Shown: positions 1 through 8,325, counted from the first letter of the stretch. The stretch is 30,973 bases of DNA from CAZHUM01 sp046484045 (GCA_046484045.1 JAWOBZ010000060.1:1-30973); one strand, 5' to 3'. The notes: generated from the sequence alone by a model not told the origin. Program-made: numbers and translations.

Positions 1-545
1 TTTCCACCGTCGAAGGAGCGGGTGAAGTATATCTCATACATTCCATCACGCTCATCGCCGAAGACGGCGTACACGTTGTTTCCCTCGACTGCGATGTCCG
101 GCCATTCACTGAAACTGTCATTGAACTCGCTTATCACGCTCTCTTCGGTCCAGGTTTCCCCGTTGTCCTCCGACCGGAGGTAATATGTTTCCAGAGTGAC
201 CCCGTTCCTGTCGTCCTCGTGTACTATGTGTATAGTGTTTTCGTTCGTGACTATTGCTGGATTATTGGGTAGACCGCTTTCACTTTGATTGGTAAGTCTT
301 CTTTCGGTGGACCACGAATTTCCAAAGTCTTCACTTTTGCGATAAAAAAGGTCATATGGAGTGCTCAGATTTTCCCAAACTACATGAATATTACTACCGT
401 TTACTGCAATAGCAGGACTACTCGCTTCCCCATTAAATGTCAGCCTTACATCATCACTCCACCCTGTTGGAGCGGCTACAGCAGGAGCTAGTGATACGAG
501 GAAAAGCAGTAAAACCGCTCCGAGCACTATCATTTTCCGTCCCAT
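1..545 (-). CDS. Secreted Asp-box (BNR/sialidase-fold) protein, C-terminus beyond the window
   Basis: This minus-strand frame opens at ATG 545 and stays open to the window edge, giving 181 visible residues. The N-terminus (MGRKMIVLGAVLLLFLVSLA) is a typical signal peptide. Two clear Asp boxes of the form SxDxGxxW follow, SEDFGNSW and SEDNGETW, and a third begins at the edge (SFDGG). Such repeats mark beta-propellers of the sialidase/BNR class, which bind or cleave glycans or act only as scaffolds; the catalytic residues of true sialidases cannot be judged from this fragment. An AT-rich box near 566-576 lies about 26 bp upstream of the ATG, which suggests a leaderless transcript. The product is probably exported. 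Confidence 0.8.
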   Translation of the reverse strand, partial: MGRKMIVLGAVLLLFLVSLAPAVAAPTGWSDDVRLTFNGEASSPAIAVNGSNIHVVWENLSTPYDLFYRKSEDFGNSWSTERRLTNQSESGLPNNPAIVTNENTIHIVHEDDRNGVTLETYYLRSEDNGETWTEESVISEFNDSFSEWPDIAVEGNNVYAVFGDERDGMYEIYFTRSFDGG

Positions 546-640
546 TATCTCAATATAATCTTTGGATTAAATAAGAGTTTCGATATTTTTATTTGGGATG
601 ACAAGACGAAACCCCCATCACAAAAAATTCTCCGTAAAAC

Positions 641-709
641 TCGTCGTATATCCGACGAAAGTGTGGGAAAATTCGTATTATCATGATCATACTAATCAAG
701 ATCATACTA
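641..709. promoter_or_regulatory. Short repeats between the Asp-box gene and pyrG
   Basis: The intergenic region 546-780 separates divergent genes. It holds an inverted repeat TCGTCG (641-646) / CGACGA (653-658) and a 10-base direct repeat GATCATACTA at 685-694 and 700-709 (15-base period). The second copy lies about 30 bp upstream of the inferred pyrG TATA box. Operator function is inferred only from position and symmetry. Confidence 0.3.
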
Positions 710-738
710 TTTGTTATAAAGACGAACCTCTATCCATA

Positions 739-750
739 AACTTTAAACCC
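739..750 (+). promoter_or_regulatory. Probable TATA box of pyrG
   Basis: The A/T-rich ACTTTAAACC sits 30-40 bp before the pyrG start. The expected transcription start about 25 bp downstream falls near 770, leaving a leader of roughly ten bases with no clear Shine-Dalgarno sequence. Confidence 0.45.
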
Positions 751-780
751 TATTTCCCTCTTACTCCATTCCCGTGAACA

Positions 781-2415
781 ATGATGACCAAATTCATAAT
801 AATCACGGGCGGCGTTTTATCAGGTCTTGGTAAAGGCATAGTAACTTCTTCTTTGGGTAAGTTGTTGAAGTCCAAAGGTCTTTCTGTTACTGCTATCAAG
901 GTGGATCCTTATCTGAACTGTGACGCAGGGACCATGAATCCCTTCGAGCACGGCGAAGTGTTCGTATTGAGGGACGGCACGGAAGTCGATCTGGACCTCG
1001 GTAACTACGAGCGTTTCTTGGATATTGATCTGTGTGGAGACGACAATATAACGACGGGAAAAGTTTACAGAAGCGTTATCGAAAAGGAAAGGAGCGGAGA
1101 CTACCTTGGAAAGACCGTTCAGATAATCCCGCACATAACGGACGAGATAAACAGGAGGATATGGAAGGTAGCCGATGATACCGGTGCTGATATAGTGCTC
1201 GTCGAGATGGGTGGGACAGTCGGCGACATCGAGAGTGCGCCCTTCCTAGAAGCAAGCAGACAGCTTCACATGGAGGTGGGAGAGAACAGCAAGAACTGCC
1301 TTTTCATCCACACTACATTGGTTCCGGTCATGGACGTAGTGGGTGAGCAGAAGACAAAACCGACACAGCACTCGGTCAAAGAGCTCAGAGCCAGCGGACT
1401 TGAACCCCATATCATCGTAGGGCGGTCGAAAGATAGATTGGAAAAAGGCACCAAGAAAAAGATATCTATGTTCTGCGATGTGCCGCAAGAGGCGGTCGTC
1501 AGTTCACCCACAGCGGACAATATCTATCAAGTACCGTTGATCCTGGACGAAGAGGGACTCACCGATTATGTCATGACGGAGATGGAGCTGTACAACGAGA
1601 TCGAAGAGAGGGGCCTCGAAGGCTCAGGTATGGAAGATTGGAAGGAATTCTTGAAAAACTACGAGAAACCCACCTCTGAGATCAGCATGGCACTTGTCGG
1701 TAAGTACTGCGATCTGGAAGATTCGTACGTGAGCCACGAGGAGGCGCTCAACCACTGCAGGTCGGCTGTCAAGACGAAGATCAACATAAGATACATAGAG
1801 TCGGAAGAACTGGAAAGCGAGCACGCCGCCAAAGAACTTTTAGGCGGTCTGGACGGCATCTTGATCCCGGGCGGCTTCGGAACGCGTGGTATAGAGGGCA
1901 AGATCAACGCGGTGAGATATGCCAGAGAGAATAAGGTACCGATATTGAGCATCTGCCTGGGTTTCCAAGTCTCCGTGATAGAATTCGGAAGACACGTTCT
2001 TGGATACGATGATGCAAACAGTTCAGAGTTCGAGCCGAAGACCAAGAATCCGGTGATCGATCTACTTCCCATGCAGCGCGGTATCGACAAGATGGGCGGG
2101 ACCATGAGGTTGGGCGCGGAAAAAGTCATCATCACGGAGGGCACAAAAGCTCATGATATATACGGGGCTACCGAGATCGAGGAAAGACACAGACACAGGT
2201 ACGAGGTCAATTTAGATTATAAAGAGGAATACGAAGAGAACGGGATGACCTTCAGCGCCACATCAGCTAACGGCTTGAGGATGGAGATCCTGGAGATCCC
2301 CGATCATCCCTTCTTCGTCGGCAGTCAATTCCACCCCGAGTTCCAGTCTAGGCCCATGAAACCCGCACCTCTATTCCTGGCATTCGTTAAGGCAATGTTG
2401 GAACAGAAAAAATAA
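781..2415 (+). CDS. pyrG: CTP synthase (glutamine-hydrolysing)
   Basis: Converts UTP to CTP with ATP and glutamine, the last step of pyrimidine nucleotide synthesis. At 544 aa it has the family's usual length. The synthetase domain opens with the P-loop region GGVLSGLGKG (about residues 10-19) and has the signature NPFEHGEVFVLRDGTEVDLD. The C-terminal class I amidotransferase domain shows the nucleophile Cys392 in ICLGFQ and the dyad His518/Glu520 in FHPEFQ, so the Cys-His-Glu triad is complete. Two ATGs are adjacent at 781 and 784; the second gives the more usual MTKFIIITGG start. guaAA follows 26 nt downstream on the same strand, so the two are probably co-transcribed. Confidence 0.97.
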   Translation: MMTKFIIITGGVLSGLGKGIVTSSLGKLLKSKGLSVTAIKVDPYLNCDAGTMNPFEHGEVFVLRDGTEVDLDLGNYERFLDIDLCGDDNITTGKVYRSVIEKERSGDYLGKTVQIIPHITDEINRRIWKVADDTGADIVLVEMGGTVGDIESAPFLEASRQLHMEVGENSKNCLFIHTTLVPVMDVVGEQKTKPTQHSVKELRASGLEPHIIVGRSKDRLEKGTKKKISMFCDVPQEAVVSSPTADNIYQVPLILDEEGLTDYVMTEMELYNEIEERGLEGSGMEDWKEFLKNYEKPTSEISMALVGKYCDLEDSYVSHEEALNHCRSAVKTKINIRYIESEELESEHAAKELLGGLDGILIPGGFGTRGIEGKINAVRYARENKVPILSICLGFQVSVIEFGRHVLGYDDANSSEFEPKTKNPVIDLLPMQRGIDKMGGTMRLGAEKVIITEGTKAHDIYGATEIEERHRHRYEVNLDYKEEYEENGMTFSATSANGLRMEILEIPDHPFFVGSQFHPEFQSRPMKPAPLFLAFVKAMLEQKK

Positions 2416-2441
2416 TATCAAAAAAGGGATTTAGGGATTAC

Positions 2442-3005
2442 ATGAAGATCGATGTAGTGGACAACGGCGGTCAGTGGACACACAGGGAATGGAGGGTACT
2501 GAAGTACCTCGAGATAGAAACTTCCATCATCCCGAATACGACTCCCGTAGAGGATATCGAAGTGGACGGTTTGGTCCTATCCGGCGGTGCTCCCAGGATA
2601 GCAGATGAGAAATTGAAGTTGGGCTGTACCGATGATTACCTAGATAATCTAGCCGTCCCCATCTTAGGTATATGTGTGGGGGCACAGTACATAGCTAGAT
2701 ATTTTGGAGGAAGAGCAGGCGGTGCGAAATCACCGGAGTACGGGAAAACCACGGTCATGATCAAAGATCCAGACGATATATTCAAAGACATACCTAGAGA
2801 GTTCATAGCGTGGGAATCACACAACGACGAGATCAAAGATCTCGGGGATGAACTTGTTATCCTAGCAGAATCTGAAACATGTCCGGTTCAAGCGTTCAAA
2901 CACAAGGAGAAGAAGATATACGGGTTACAATTCCATCCTGAAGTCGATCACACGGAGTACGGCGTAGAGATATTCAAGAATTTTATCGAAGTTTGTAGGA
3001 AGTAA
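2442..3005 (+). CDS. guaAA: GMP synthase subunit A (glutamine amidotransferase)
   Basis: Supplies ammonia from glutamine to the separate synthetase subunit (GuaAB), which makes GMP from XMP. The 187-aa length is that of the stand-alone archaeal amidotransferase subunit, not of the fused bacterial GuaA. The class I triad is visible: Cys78 in GICVGAQ, and His165 and Glu167 in FHPEVD. The N-terminus MKIDVVDNGGQW is typical of archaeal subunit A. The synthetase subunit is not in this window. The gene lies 26 nt after pyrG and converges on pdxT with 3 nt between the stop codons. Confidence 0.95.
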   Translation: MKIDVVDNGGQWTHREWRVLKYLEIETSIIPNTTPVEDIEVDGLVLSGGAPRIADEKLKLGCTDDYLDNLAVPILGICVGAQYIARYFGGRAGGAKSPEYGKTTVMIKDPDDIFKDIPREFIAWESHNDEIKDLGDELVILAESETCPVQAFKHKEKKIYGLQFHPEVDHTEYGVEIFKNFIEVCRK

Positions 3006-3008
3006 AAA

Positions 3009-3605
3009 TCAAAGTATCTTTTTGATAAAATACTGGTGAACTCTGGTGTCGCGGGTCAGTTCAGGGTGAAATACAAGGGCCAGACAGTTGTCCTGCTCTG
3101 CAGCCACTATCGTTCCATGAAAAACACTTAGAACTCGGCATTCATCCCCGCAATCCGTTATCGCCGGTGCTCGTATAAAAACCGAATGAAAATCATCGGC
3201 GACCCCTTCGATATCGAGCACAGCCTCGAAAGATCTTTTTTGCCTGCCGAAGGCGTTTCTTTCGATGCTCATATCCATGAAAGACAGCAGTTTCGTATCC
3301 GATCTTTCAACCGCTCTATCTCCATGGCTGGCAAGAAGTACCGTCCCCGCGCAGGTCCCCATTATCGGCATACCCTTTTCGTGTTTCTTGATAAGCGTAT
3401 CCCTTATCTCGAACAGGTCGAGGAGTCTAGATATAGTACTGCTTTCTCCCCCCGGGATGATCAAACCGCTGACGTCAACGAGTGCGCTGGAGTCTCTGAC
3501 TTCATGGATACTCCCATCAAGAATGTCCAGGTCATCGAATGCCTTTTCAAGAGCACGAAAATGCTCTGACACCGCTCCTTGAACCGCCAAGACTCCGATC
3601 TTCAT
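3009..3605 (-). CDS. pdxT: Pyridoxal 5'-phosphate synthase, glutaminase subunit
   Basis: PdxT hydrolyses glutamine and passes ammonia to PdxS for vitamin B6 synthesis. The start is placed at ATG 3605 (MKIGVLAVQG, the family's N-terminus, 198 aa); the frame could be extended three codons to a GTG at 3614. Motifs seen are IIPGGESSTISRL, the nucleophile Cys85 in GTCAGT, and His180/Glu182 in FHPELT. The pdxS partner is not in the window. The gene is divergent from purF, with a 118-bp intergenic region that should carry both promoters. Confidence 0.95.
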   Translation of the reverse strand: MKIGVLAVQGAVSEHFRALEKAFDDLDILDGSIHEVRDSSALVDVSGLIIPGGESSTISRLLDLFEIRDTLIKKHEKGMPIMGTCAGTVLLASHGDRAVERSDTKLLSFMDMSIERNAFGRQKRSFEAVLDIEGVADDFHSVFIRAPAITDCGDECRVLSVFHGTIVAAEQDNCLALVFHPELTRDTRVHQYFIKKIL

Positions 3606-3651
3606 GGTATTCACATATTCAGCGATTAAATAAATGTAACTCCAAACGATA

Positions 3652-3661
3652 CCTTTAAAAC
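3652..3661 (+). promoter_or_regulatory. Probable TATA box of purF
   Basis: The TTTAAAA-containing element lies in the pdxT-purF divergent region. A start site about 25 bp downstream would fall near 3680, upstream of ATG 3724. An in-frame ATG at 3682 would then be at the very 5' end of the transcript. Confidence 0.35.
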
Positions 3662-3723
3662 TACCCTTTTATTATCGATAAATGGTATCGGAGATATACT
3701 CAAAAAAGCGGGAATCGAATCAT

Positions 3724-5169
3724 ATGTGCGGCATCGTAGGTGTGTTCGGAACATTAAAAGCGTCTTCTGAAATCTATAACGGGCTTTTCGCTCTCCAGCA
3801 TAGAGGGCAAAATGGGGCAGGGATGTATGTGACCAACGGCGGTCCTGGACAGCTTCACAAGGGTCCGGGTTTGGTCGGCGAAGTTTTCTACGAAGAGGTG
3901 TTGGACGAACTAGAAGGAGGCACCGGGATAGGTCACGTTAGATATCCCACGATCGGTTCCAGCATAGAAAAAGATGCACAGCCCTTCGTCATCGACGAGC
4001 CCCTCGAGATCGGGATGGTCCACAACGGGAACATCGTTAATTACAATCAAGTCCGAGACGAGCTGAAAACGGAGTTGGATTCTGGGTGTGACTTGGAATT
4101 GATCCTGAAACTCTTCGCCTATGAGTTGGAAAGCGAAGAAAGGCTGAACGAGGACGCTTTATTCTCCTCCGTGGGTAGGATAATGGACCAGTTGAACGGC
4201 AGTTATTCCGTTATCACGCTCATACCGGGTTACGGCATGCTGTTGTTTAGAGACCCTCACGCCATAAGACCTTTTGTCTTCGGTCAACGGGTGACGTTGG
4301 ATGGAGTTAGCTTCGCGGCGGGTTCGGAAAACATAGTGATGGATATCCTCGGGTACGACGTGGTCAGGGATATCAGAGGAGGAGAAGCCATGCTCATAAG
4401 AGAGGACAAGACGATAAGAACAGAGCAGGTAAGAGAAGAACAGCCCAGGAACTGCATGTTCGAATGGGTTTACTTCGCTAGAACGGATTCCACCATAGAG
4501 AACACCAACGTTTACGAGGCGAGGCTCAGGCTGGGTAAAGAGCTGGCGAGAACCTTCAAGTCCAAGGGTCATGAATTGGACGTAGTCATCCCGGTTCCAG
4601 ATACAGCTAGGACGTACGCTCTAGCCATCGCCGAGGAATTGAGCGTCCCATATCGAGAAGGTCTTCTGAGGAATAGGTACGTCGGCAGAACATTCATCAT
4701 GCCTGACCAGTTGTCTAGAGAAACTGGTGTGAGGACAAAGTTGAATCCCATCATCGGCGAGATCAAAGGTAAGAAGATCGCTTTGGTGGACGACAGCATA
4801 GTGAGGGGAACGACGTCAAAGAAATTGATCGATTTGGTGAAACAAGCGGGGGCAAAAGAAGTGCACATGATGATCGGATGCCCACCTATAAAATCACCGT
4901 GCTACTACGGTATAGACATGCCTACGAAAAAAGAATTGAAGGCGGCGAACAGCACCATCGATAAGATACAGAAAAACATAGGATGTGATTCTCTTACCTA
5001 TCAAACTATAGATGGGCTGGTGCGAGGATTAAAAAGGAAAAAAGAAAATCTGTGTCTCGCGTGTTTGAACGAAGATTATCCCACACAGGTAAGAGAGGAC
5101 ATACGCCAGTACTTCAGCGAGATGAGGAAGAAAGAAAGAGAAGCTGTCCAACAGAAAAGCGGTTGTTAG
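3724..5169 (+). CDS. purF: Amidophosphoribosyltransferase
   Basis: Catalyses the first committed step of purine synthesis, making phosphoribosylamine from PRPP and glutamine. The start is set at ATG 3724 because the enzyme needs a cysteine directly after the initiator Met (MCGIVGVF); the 14 codons upstream in frame (from 3682) would bury this Ntn nucleophile. The protein is 481 aa. The PRPP motif ALVDDSIVRGTTS lies near residues 352-366. Cysteines in PRNCMFEW, CPPIKSPC and the late CLAC match the positions that bind a 4Fe-4S cluster in the Bacillus-type enzyme, so this is probably the iron-sulfur class (inference from family knowledge). It converges on purA with 21 nt between the stops. Confidence 0.96.
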   Translation: MCGIVGVFGTLKASSEIYNGLFALQHRGQNGAGMYVTNGGPGQLHKGPGLVGEVFYEEVLDELEGGTGIGHVRYPTIGSSIEKDAQPFVIDEPLEIGMVHNGNIVNYNQVRDELKTELDSGCDLELILKLFAYELESEERLNEDALFSSVGRIMDQLNGSYSVITLIPGYGMLLFRDPHAIRPFVFGQRVTLDGVSFAAGSENIVMDILGYDVVRDIRGGEAMLIREDKTIRTEQVREEQPRNCMFEWVYFARTDSTIENTNVYEARLRLGKELARTFKSKGHELDVVIPVPDTARTYALAIAEELSVPYREGLLRNRYVGRTFIMPDQLSRETGVRTKLNPIIGEIKGKKIALVDDSIVRGTTSKKLIDLVKQAGAKEVHMMIGCPPIKSPCYYGIDMPTKKELKAANSTIDKIQKNIGCDSLTYQTIDGLVRGLKRKKENLCLACLNEDYPTQVREDIRQYFSEMRKKEREAVQQKSGC

Positions 5170-5190
5170 ACTATTTAGTTATCTATCTCC

Positions 5191-6477
5191 TCAATTTTCC
5201 TTGATTATAGTATCGTTCCTTTTTGGACCGATCGAGATCATTTTGATAGGAACTCCGGTGTCCATACTTATGTAATCTAGATATCTCTTCATCTGGGTCG
5301 GTAGAGAGTCAAATCCCTCTTCAGCTATCTTACTCCAGTCCTGTTCATCCCACCCTTCGAAGGTCTCATATACGGGCTTACACTCGTTAAGCTTTTCGAT
5401 GTCTGCCGGGAAATCATCGATTACCTCACCGCCACGATCGTAATGTGTGCAAACTTTTACCTCTTTCAGACCTTCTAAAACATCCAGGTTCGTGACGGCC
5501 AAACCCGTTAGCGAATTTATCCTGGCGGAGTATCGAACCATCACCAGATCGAGCCAACCACATCTCCTAGGTCTGCCTGTGGTGGTCCCGTATTCGTTAC
5601 CTTTTTCTCTTATGCGGTCGCCGATCTCATCCTTCAATTCAGCGGGAAAAGGACCTGTTCCGACCCGACTCGTATAAGCCTTCATTATGCCGATAACCTC
5701 GTCTATGGAGGTCGGGCCGATACCGGTTCCTATGCAACTTCCACCAGCTACGGTGTGAGAAGACGTACCGTAGGGATATACACCGTGGTCTATATCGAGA
5801 TGTGTGCCTTGTGCACCTTCGAATAAGATGGTTTTATCCTCTCTAAGTGCTTTATTTAATATAACCGACACGTCCATAACGTATTTTCTTAATTTTTCAC
5901 CGTAGGTCAAGTACTCTTTGTATATCTCGTCGATGTCGAACTCTACATCTTCACCCAGGGCTTTGAATATCTTGTTTTTCATGGGTACGACCTTGGAAAG
6001 CTTGTTTTTCAGGGATTCCGGATTGTATAGATCAGCTACTCTTATACCGAAACGAGCGATCTTATCCGAATAACACGGTCCTATACCCTTTTTAGTGGTT
6101 CCAGCACTGAGATTTCCTTTCAATCTCTCCTCCACCTTGTCCATAACTTTATGGTAAGGCATTATCAAGTTGGCCCTGTCAGAAAGTATCAAGTTATCCG
6201 TGTCGATATCTCTTTCTTTCAACCCCTGGATCTCGTCCAAAAGCACCTGGGGGTCAACAACCAGCCCGTTCCCGATAACGGCTTTTTTATCCGCCCTGAA
6301 GATGCCGGAAGGAATTAGATGGAGCTTGTACGTTTCATCCTCCAACACAATGGTATGCCCGGCATTGTTACCGCCTTGGAAGCGCACTATATAATCAGCG
6401 TTTTCAGCATAATAATCGGTCGCTTTACCCTTACCTTCATCCCCCCACTGAGTTCCAACTATCACTACGGTTTTCAT
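5191..6477 (-). CDS. purA: Adenylosuccinate synthetase
   Basis: Couples GTP hydrolysis to condensation of IMP and aspartate, the first of two steps from IMP to AMP. The P-loop GDEGKGK (residues 12-18) and the catalytic motif GNNAGHT with its His are present, as are FEGAQGTHLDIDHGVYPYGTSS and TTGRPRRCGW. At 428 aa it is full length like bacterial enzymes, rather than the shorter form (about 340 aa) found in many other euryarchaea. The ATG at 6477 is preceded by a TTAAATAA element centred near 6509, giving a very short leader. It is divergent from the FKBP gene. Confidence 0.96.
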   Translation of the reverse strand: MKTVVIVGTQWGDEGKGKATDYYAENADYIVRFQGGNNAGHTIVLEDETYKLHLIPSGIFRADKKAVIGNGLVVDPQVLLDEIQGLKERDIDTDNLILSDRANLIMPYHKVMDKVEERLKGNLSAGTTKKGIGPCYSDKIARFGIRVADLYNPESLKNKLSKVVPMKNKIFKALGEDVEFDIDEIYKEYLTYGEKLRKYVMDVSVILNKALREDKTILFEGAQGTHLDIDHGVYPYGTSSHTVAGGSCIGTGIGPTSIDEVIGIMKAYTSRVGTGPFPAELKDEIGDRIREKGNEYGTTTGRPRRCGWLDLVMVRYSARINSLTGLAVTNLDVLEGLKEVKVCTHYDRGGEVIDDFPADIEKLNECKPVYETFEGWDEQDWSKIAEEGFDSLPTQMKRYLDYISMDTGVPIKMISIGPKRNDTIIKEN

Positions 6478-6576
6478 TTTATCACTTTAAAGAAAAATGA
6501 ATTGTTATTTAAGGTTTACAATATCCTTTTCCGCAACATTTATTACTAATTCTTTTTTAACTCAGCATGATTCTAC

Positions 6577-7491
6577 ATGAACAAATGGATGTACTATCTC
6601 GTAATCGCGGTCTTAATCGGTGCCATCGCAGGCGGGTATGCAGTCAATAGATATTATCTGCAGGACGAGGAAAAGAAAGAAGTTATGACGGTCGAAGAAG
6701 GCGATACTGTAACAGTACATTATACAGGTTGGCTCGAGGATGAGAGGATATACGATGATGAGAGGATATTCGATACGTCACGGGAGGAAATACCCGGTGA
6801 AACGACCATCACATTCCAGGAAAGGACCCGCGGTGATCCGTTCAAGTTCACCGTGGGGGACGGTCAGGTCATCGAAGGTTGGGAAGAAAACGTAGTTGGC
6901 ATGAAGAAGGGACAGACAAAAATATTCACGGTACCTGCCAACAAAGCTTATGATACTAGAAGCGAAGACCTAGTTTTCGAAGTTGAAAAGCAGGAAACCG
7001 TACCCGTTTATCATGAGATGAATAAAGATGAATTCACGACCGTTTACGAGATTCAACCCAACTTGAACATGGTAGTCGAAGACGTATTCTGGGGTTGGAA
7101 TACGTCGGTTATCTCTGTCGAAGACGAGGTAGTCGAGCTCAAGCGTGAGCCAAAGGTCGATGAAATATATAGAACATATAAACAGGACGGACCGGGTTGG
7201 AAATCAAAAGTACTGTCTGTTGACTCCACTGCGAATGATGGAGAAGGAGAGATAGTCGTTGAGCACTACGTGGATAAACCAATCGTCATAGATTCTGAAC
7301 ATCTCGGTTGGCTTGAAGAGGTATTTAGAAACATCCCTCAACAGCAGAGACAAGCTGGACAGAATGGTAACGGAAAAGGGATAGTCGTAGATGTCGGAGA
7401 TACGATCCGGATAGATTTCAACGAGGAAGTCACTGGAAAAGAACTGCGGTTCAAGATATCTGTAACGGACATCCAAAAAGCAGAAGATTGA
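6577..7491 (+). CDS. Membrane-anchored FKBP-type peptidyl-prolyl isomerase
   Basis: Predicted to assist folding of exported proteins on the outer face of the membrane. Residues 5-21 (MYYLVIAVLIGAIAGGY) form one N-terminal membrane segment, with the rest of the 304 aa outside. The FKBP core begins at VEEGDTVTVHYTGWLED and continues with DPFKFTVGDGQVIEGWEENVVGMKKGQ. After this comes a long insert (about residues 135-270) in place of the short flap of small FKBPs, as in archaeal SlyD-like proteins. The last core strands are VDVGDTIRIDFNEEVTGKEL. The insert sequence itself was not recognised. It could serve the large secreted proteins encoded to the right, which is only an inference from location. 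Confidence 0.88.
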   Translation: MNKWMYYLVIAVLIGAIAGGYAVNRYYLQDEEKKEVMTVEEGDTVTVHYTGWLEDERIYDDERIFDTSREEIPGETTITFQERTRGDPFKFTVGDGQVIEGWEENVVGMKKGQTKIFTVPANKAYDTRSEDLVFEVEKQETVPVYHEMNKDEFTTVYEIQPNLNMVVEDVFWGWNTSVISVEDEVVELKREPKVDEIYRTYKQDGPGWKSKVLSVDSTANDGEGEIVVEHYVDKPIVIDSEHLGWLEEVFRNIPQQQRQAGQNGNGKGIVVDVGDTIRIDFNEEVTGKELRFKISVTDIQKAED

Positions 7492-7538
7492 ATTAATTCC
7501 GTAGGTATTTTACATTCATTCCTACAGCGGGTGGCGGT

Positions 7539-7679
7539 TGGAAGCAGAGCTTCCACAGGAATAGAATTCCTGTTCTCGCCAATTTTTAAAATTGGCGATC
7601 CAAAACACCCTCGTTATTCGCATACGCTCCTCAAGCGGGCAATCACCGGAACAAGTTCCGGTTTGCCCTCGAAATTCGA
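7539..7679. repeat. Cluster of five perfect short hairpins upstream of tRNA-Leu
   Basis: Five inverted repeats occur in 141 bp: 7539-7555 (TGGAAGC / GCTTCCA, loop AGA); 7555-7573 (ACAGGAAT / ATTCCTGT, loop AGA); 7576-7598 (TCGCCAATTT / AAATTGGCGA); 7637-7668 (GGGCAA + ACCGGAAC / GTTCCGGT + TTGCCC, with a TC bulge); 7669-7679 (TCGAA / TTCGA). All arms are perfectly complementary. The cluster fills the space between the FKBP stop (7491) and tRNA-Leu (7694), where the tRNA promoter should be. No convincing gene was seen in this space. Confidence 0.8.
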
Positions 7680-7693
7680 AACCTCTCATTTCT

Positions 7694-7781
7694 GCGGGGG
7701 TAGCCAAGCATGGCCAACGGCGATAGACTCAAGATCTATTCCCATAGGGGTCCGAGGGTTCAAATCCCTTCCCCCGCACCA
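7694..7781 (+). tRNA. tRNA-Leu (anticodon CAA), CCA encoded
   Basis: A full cloverleaf can be drawn. Acceptor arms are GCGGGGG (7694-7700) and CCCCCGC (7771-7777), with discriminator A at 7778 and an encoded CCA. The D arm is GCC/GGC. The anticodon stem ATAGA/TCTAT encloses the loop CTCAAGA, so the anticodon is CAA, reading UUG. A 14-base variable arm with its own stem is the class II hallmark of tRNA-Leu. The T arm GAGGG TTCAAAT CCCTT has one G-U pair. There is no intron. A clear TATA box is missing about 25-30 bp upstream, where a hairpin lies instead. Confidence 0.96.
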
Positions 7782-7952
7782 TTATTACTCTTCAATGCGG
7801 GTAAAAATGACCAAAAATTGGCTTGCTTTTCAGAATAGAAAGAATTTTTCTCATCTACTTATAGCAGAGATAGGATAAATATACTTTCGTAAAAAAATTC
7901 TTTTTCCCTTTGCAAAAGACTTAAAAAGAAAATTCCCCTCTTCTCGATGGGA

Positions 7953-8005
7953 CCCTTTTTCCATTTTTTTAGCAGAACTATCCCTTTTTCCATTTTTTTA
8001 GCAGA
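7953..8005. repeat. Two perfect 24-bp direct repeats
   Basis: CCCTTTTT CCA TTTTTTT AGCAGA occurs at 7953-7976 and again at 7982-8005, separated by ACTAT (29-base period). The repeats lie in the gene-poor stretch 7782-8305 downstream of tRNA-Leu. Their T5 and T7 runs could act as archaeal oligo-T terminators for plus-strand transcripts; this is inferred. Confidence 0.8.
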
Positions 8006-8014
8006 TTATAAACC
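8006..8014 (+). promoter_or_regulatory. TATA-like element ahead of a 36-codon ORF
   Basis: TTATAAACC directly follows the second 24-bp repeat. A start about 25 bp downstream (near 8037) would lie 21 nt before ATG 8058. Confidence 0.35.
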
Positions 8015-8057
8015 ACTTTTGCTCTTACGAGCGTCAATGCGTGTGTGAGTGTGGTTG

Positions 8058-8168
8058 ATGAAAATAAAGCAAATAAAGAATTCTCTGTCTATTCTTGCAA
8101 AGGTTTTTAAAGGACAGAATACCTATAATATACGGGAAATGAAAACGTTGCAAAATCAGGAATTATAA
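8058..8168 (+). CDS. Possible 36-aa basic small protein
   Basis: The ORF runs from ATG 8058 to TAA 8168 and encodes MKIKQIKNSLSILAKVFKGQ followed by NTYNIREMKTLQNQEL, a lysine- and asparagine-rich peptide with no recognised family. Support comes from position: a TATA-like element 21-52 bp upstream and a T6 run at about 8199-8204 after the stop, which together would define one short transcript. Against it, the Shine-Dalgarno is weak and the region is AT-rich, so a chance ORF or a non-coding RNA is equally possible. It is the only plus-strand candidate in 7782-8305. Confidence 0.3.
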   Translation: MKIKQIKNSLSILAKVFKGQNTYNIREMKTLQNQEL

Positions 8169-8280
8169 GTTTATACATCACGATAATCACCCTCCCTCCC
8201 TTTTTTCTGTGTATTCTACGTGAATATATTGTAAACAATCCTTTTCTACCCATTGGTATGTCGAAAAATGCTCATTTGCC

Positions 8281-8325
8281 AAAAAAAGAGGGGAATTGAG
8301 GGCTTCTATCCCTTCTTCAATTCCC
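8281..8325 (-). terminator. Stem-loop plus U-tract terminator of the small-gene operon
   Basis: On the minus strand a perfect 9-bp inverted repeat, GGGAATTGA (8325-8317) and TCAATTCCC (8299-8291), is followed by CTC and seven T (8287-8281). The first arm lies inside the last codons of the 82-aa gene, whose stop is at 8306-8308. The layout is that of a bacterial intrinsic terminator; archaea usually need only the T-tract. Confidence 0.7.

Noticed and set aside
3682..3723. N-terminal extension of PurF from ATG 3682
   Set aside because: The catalytic cysteine must follow the initiator methionine; MCG at 3724 is the only start that gives this.
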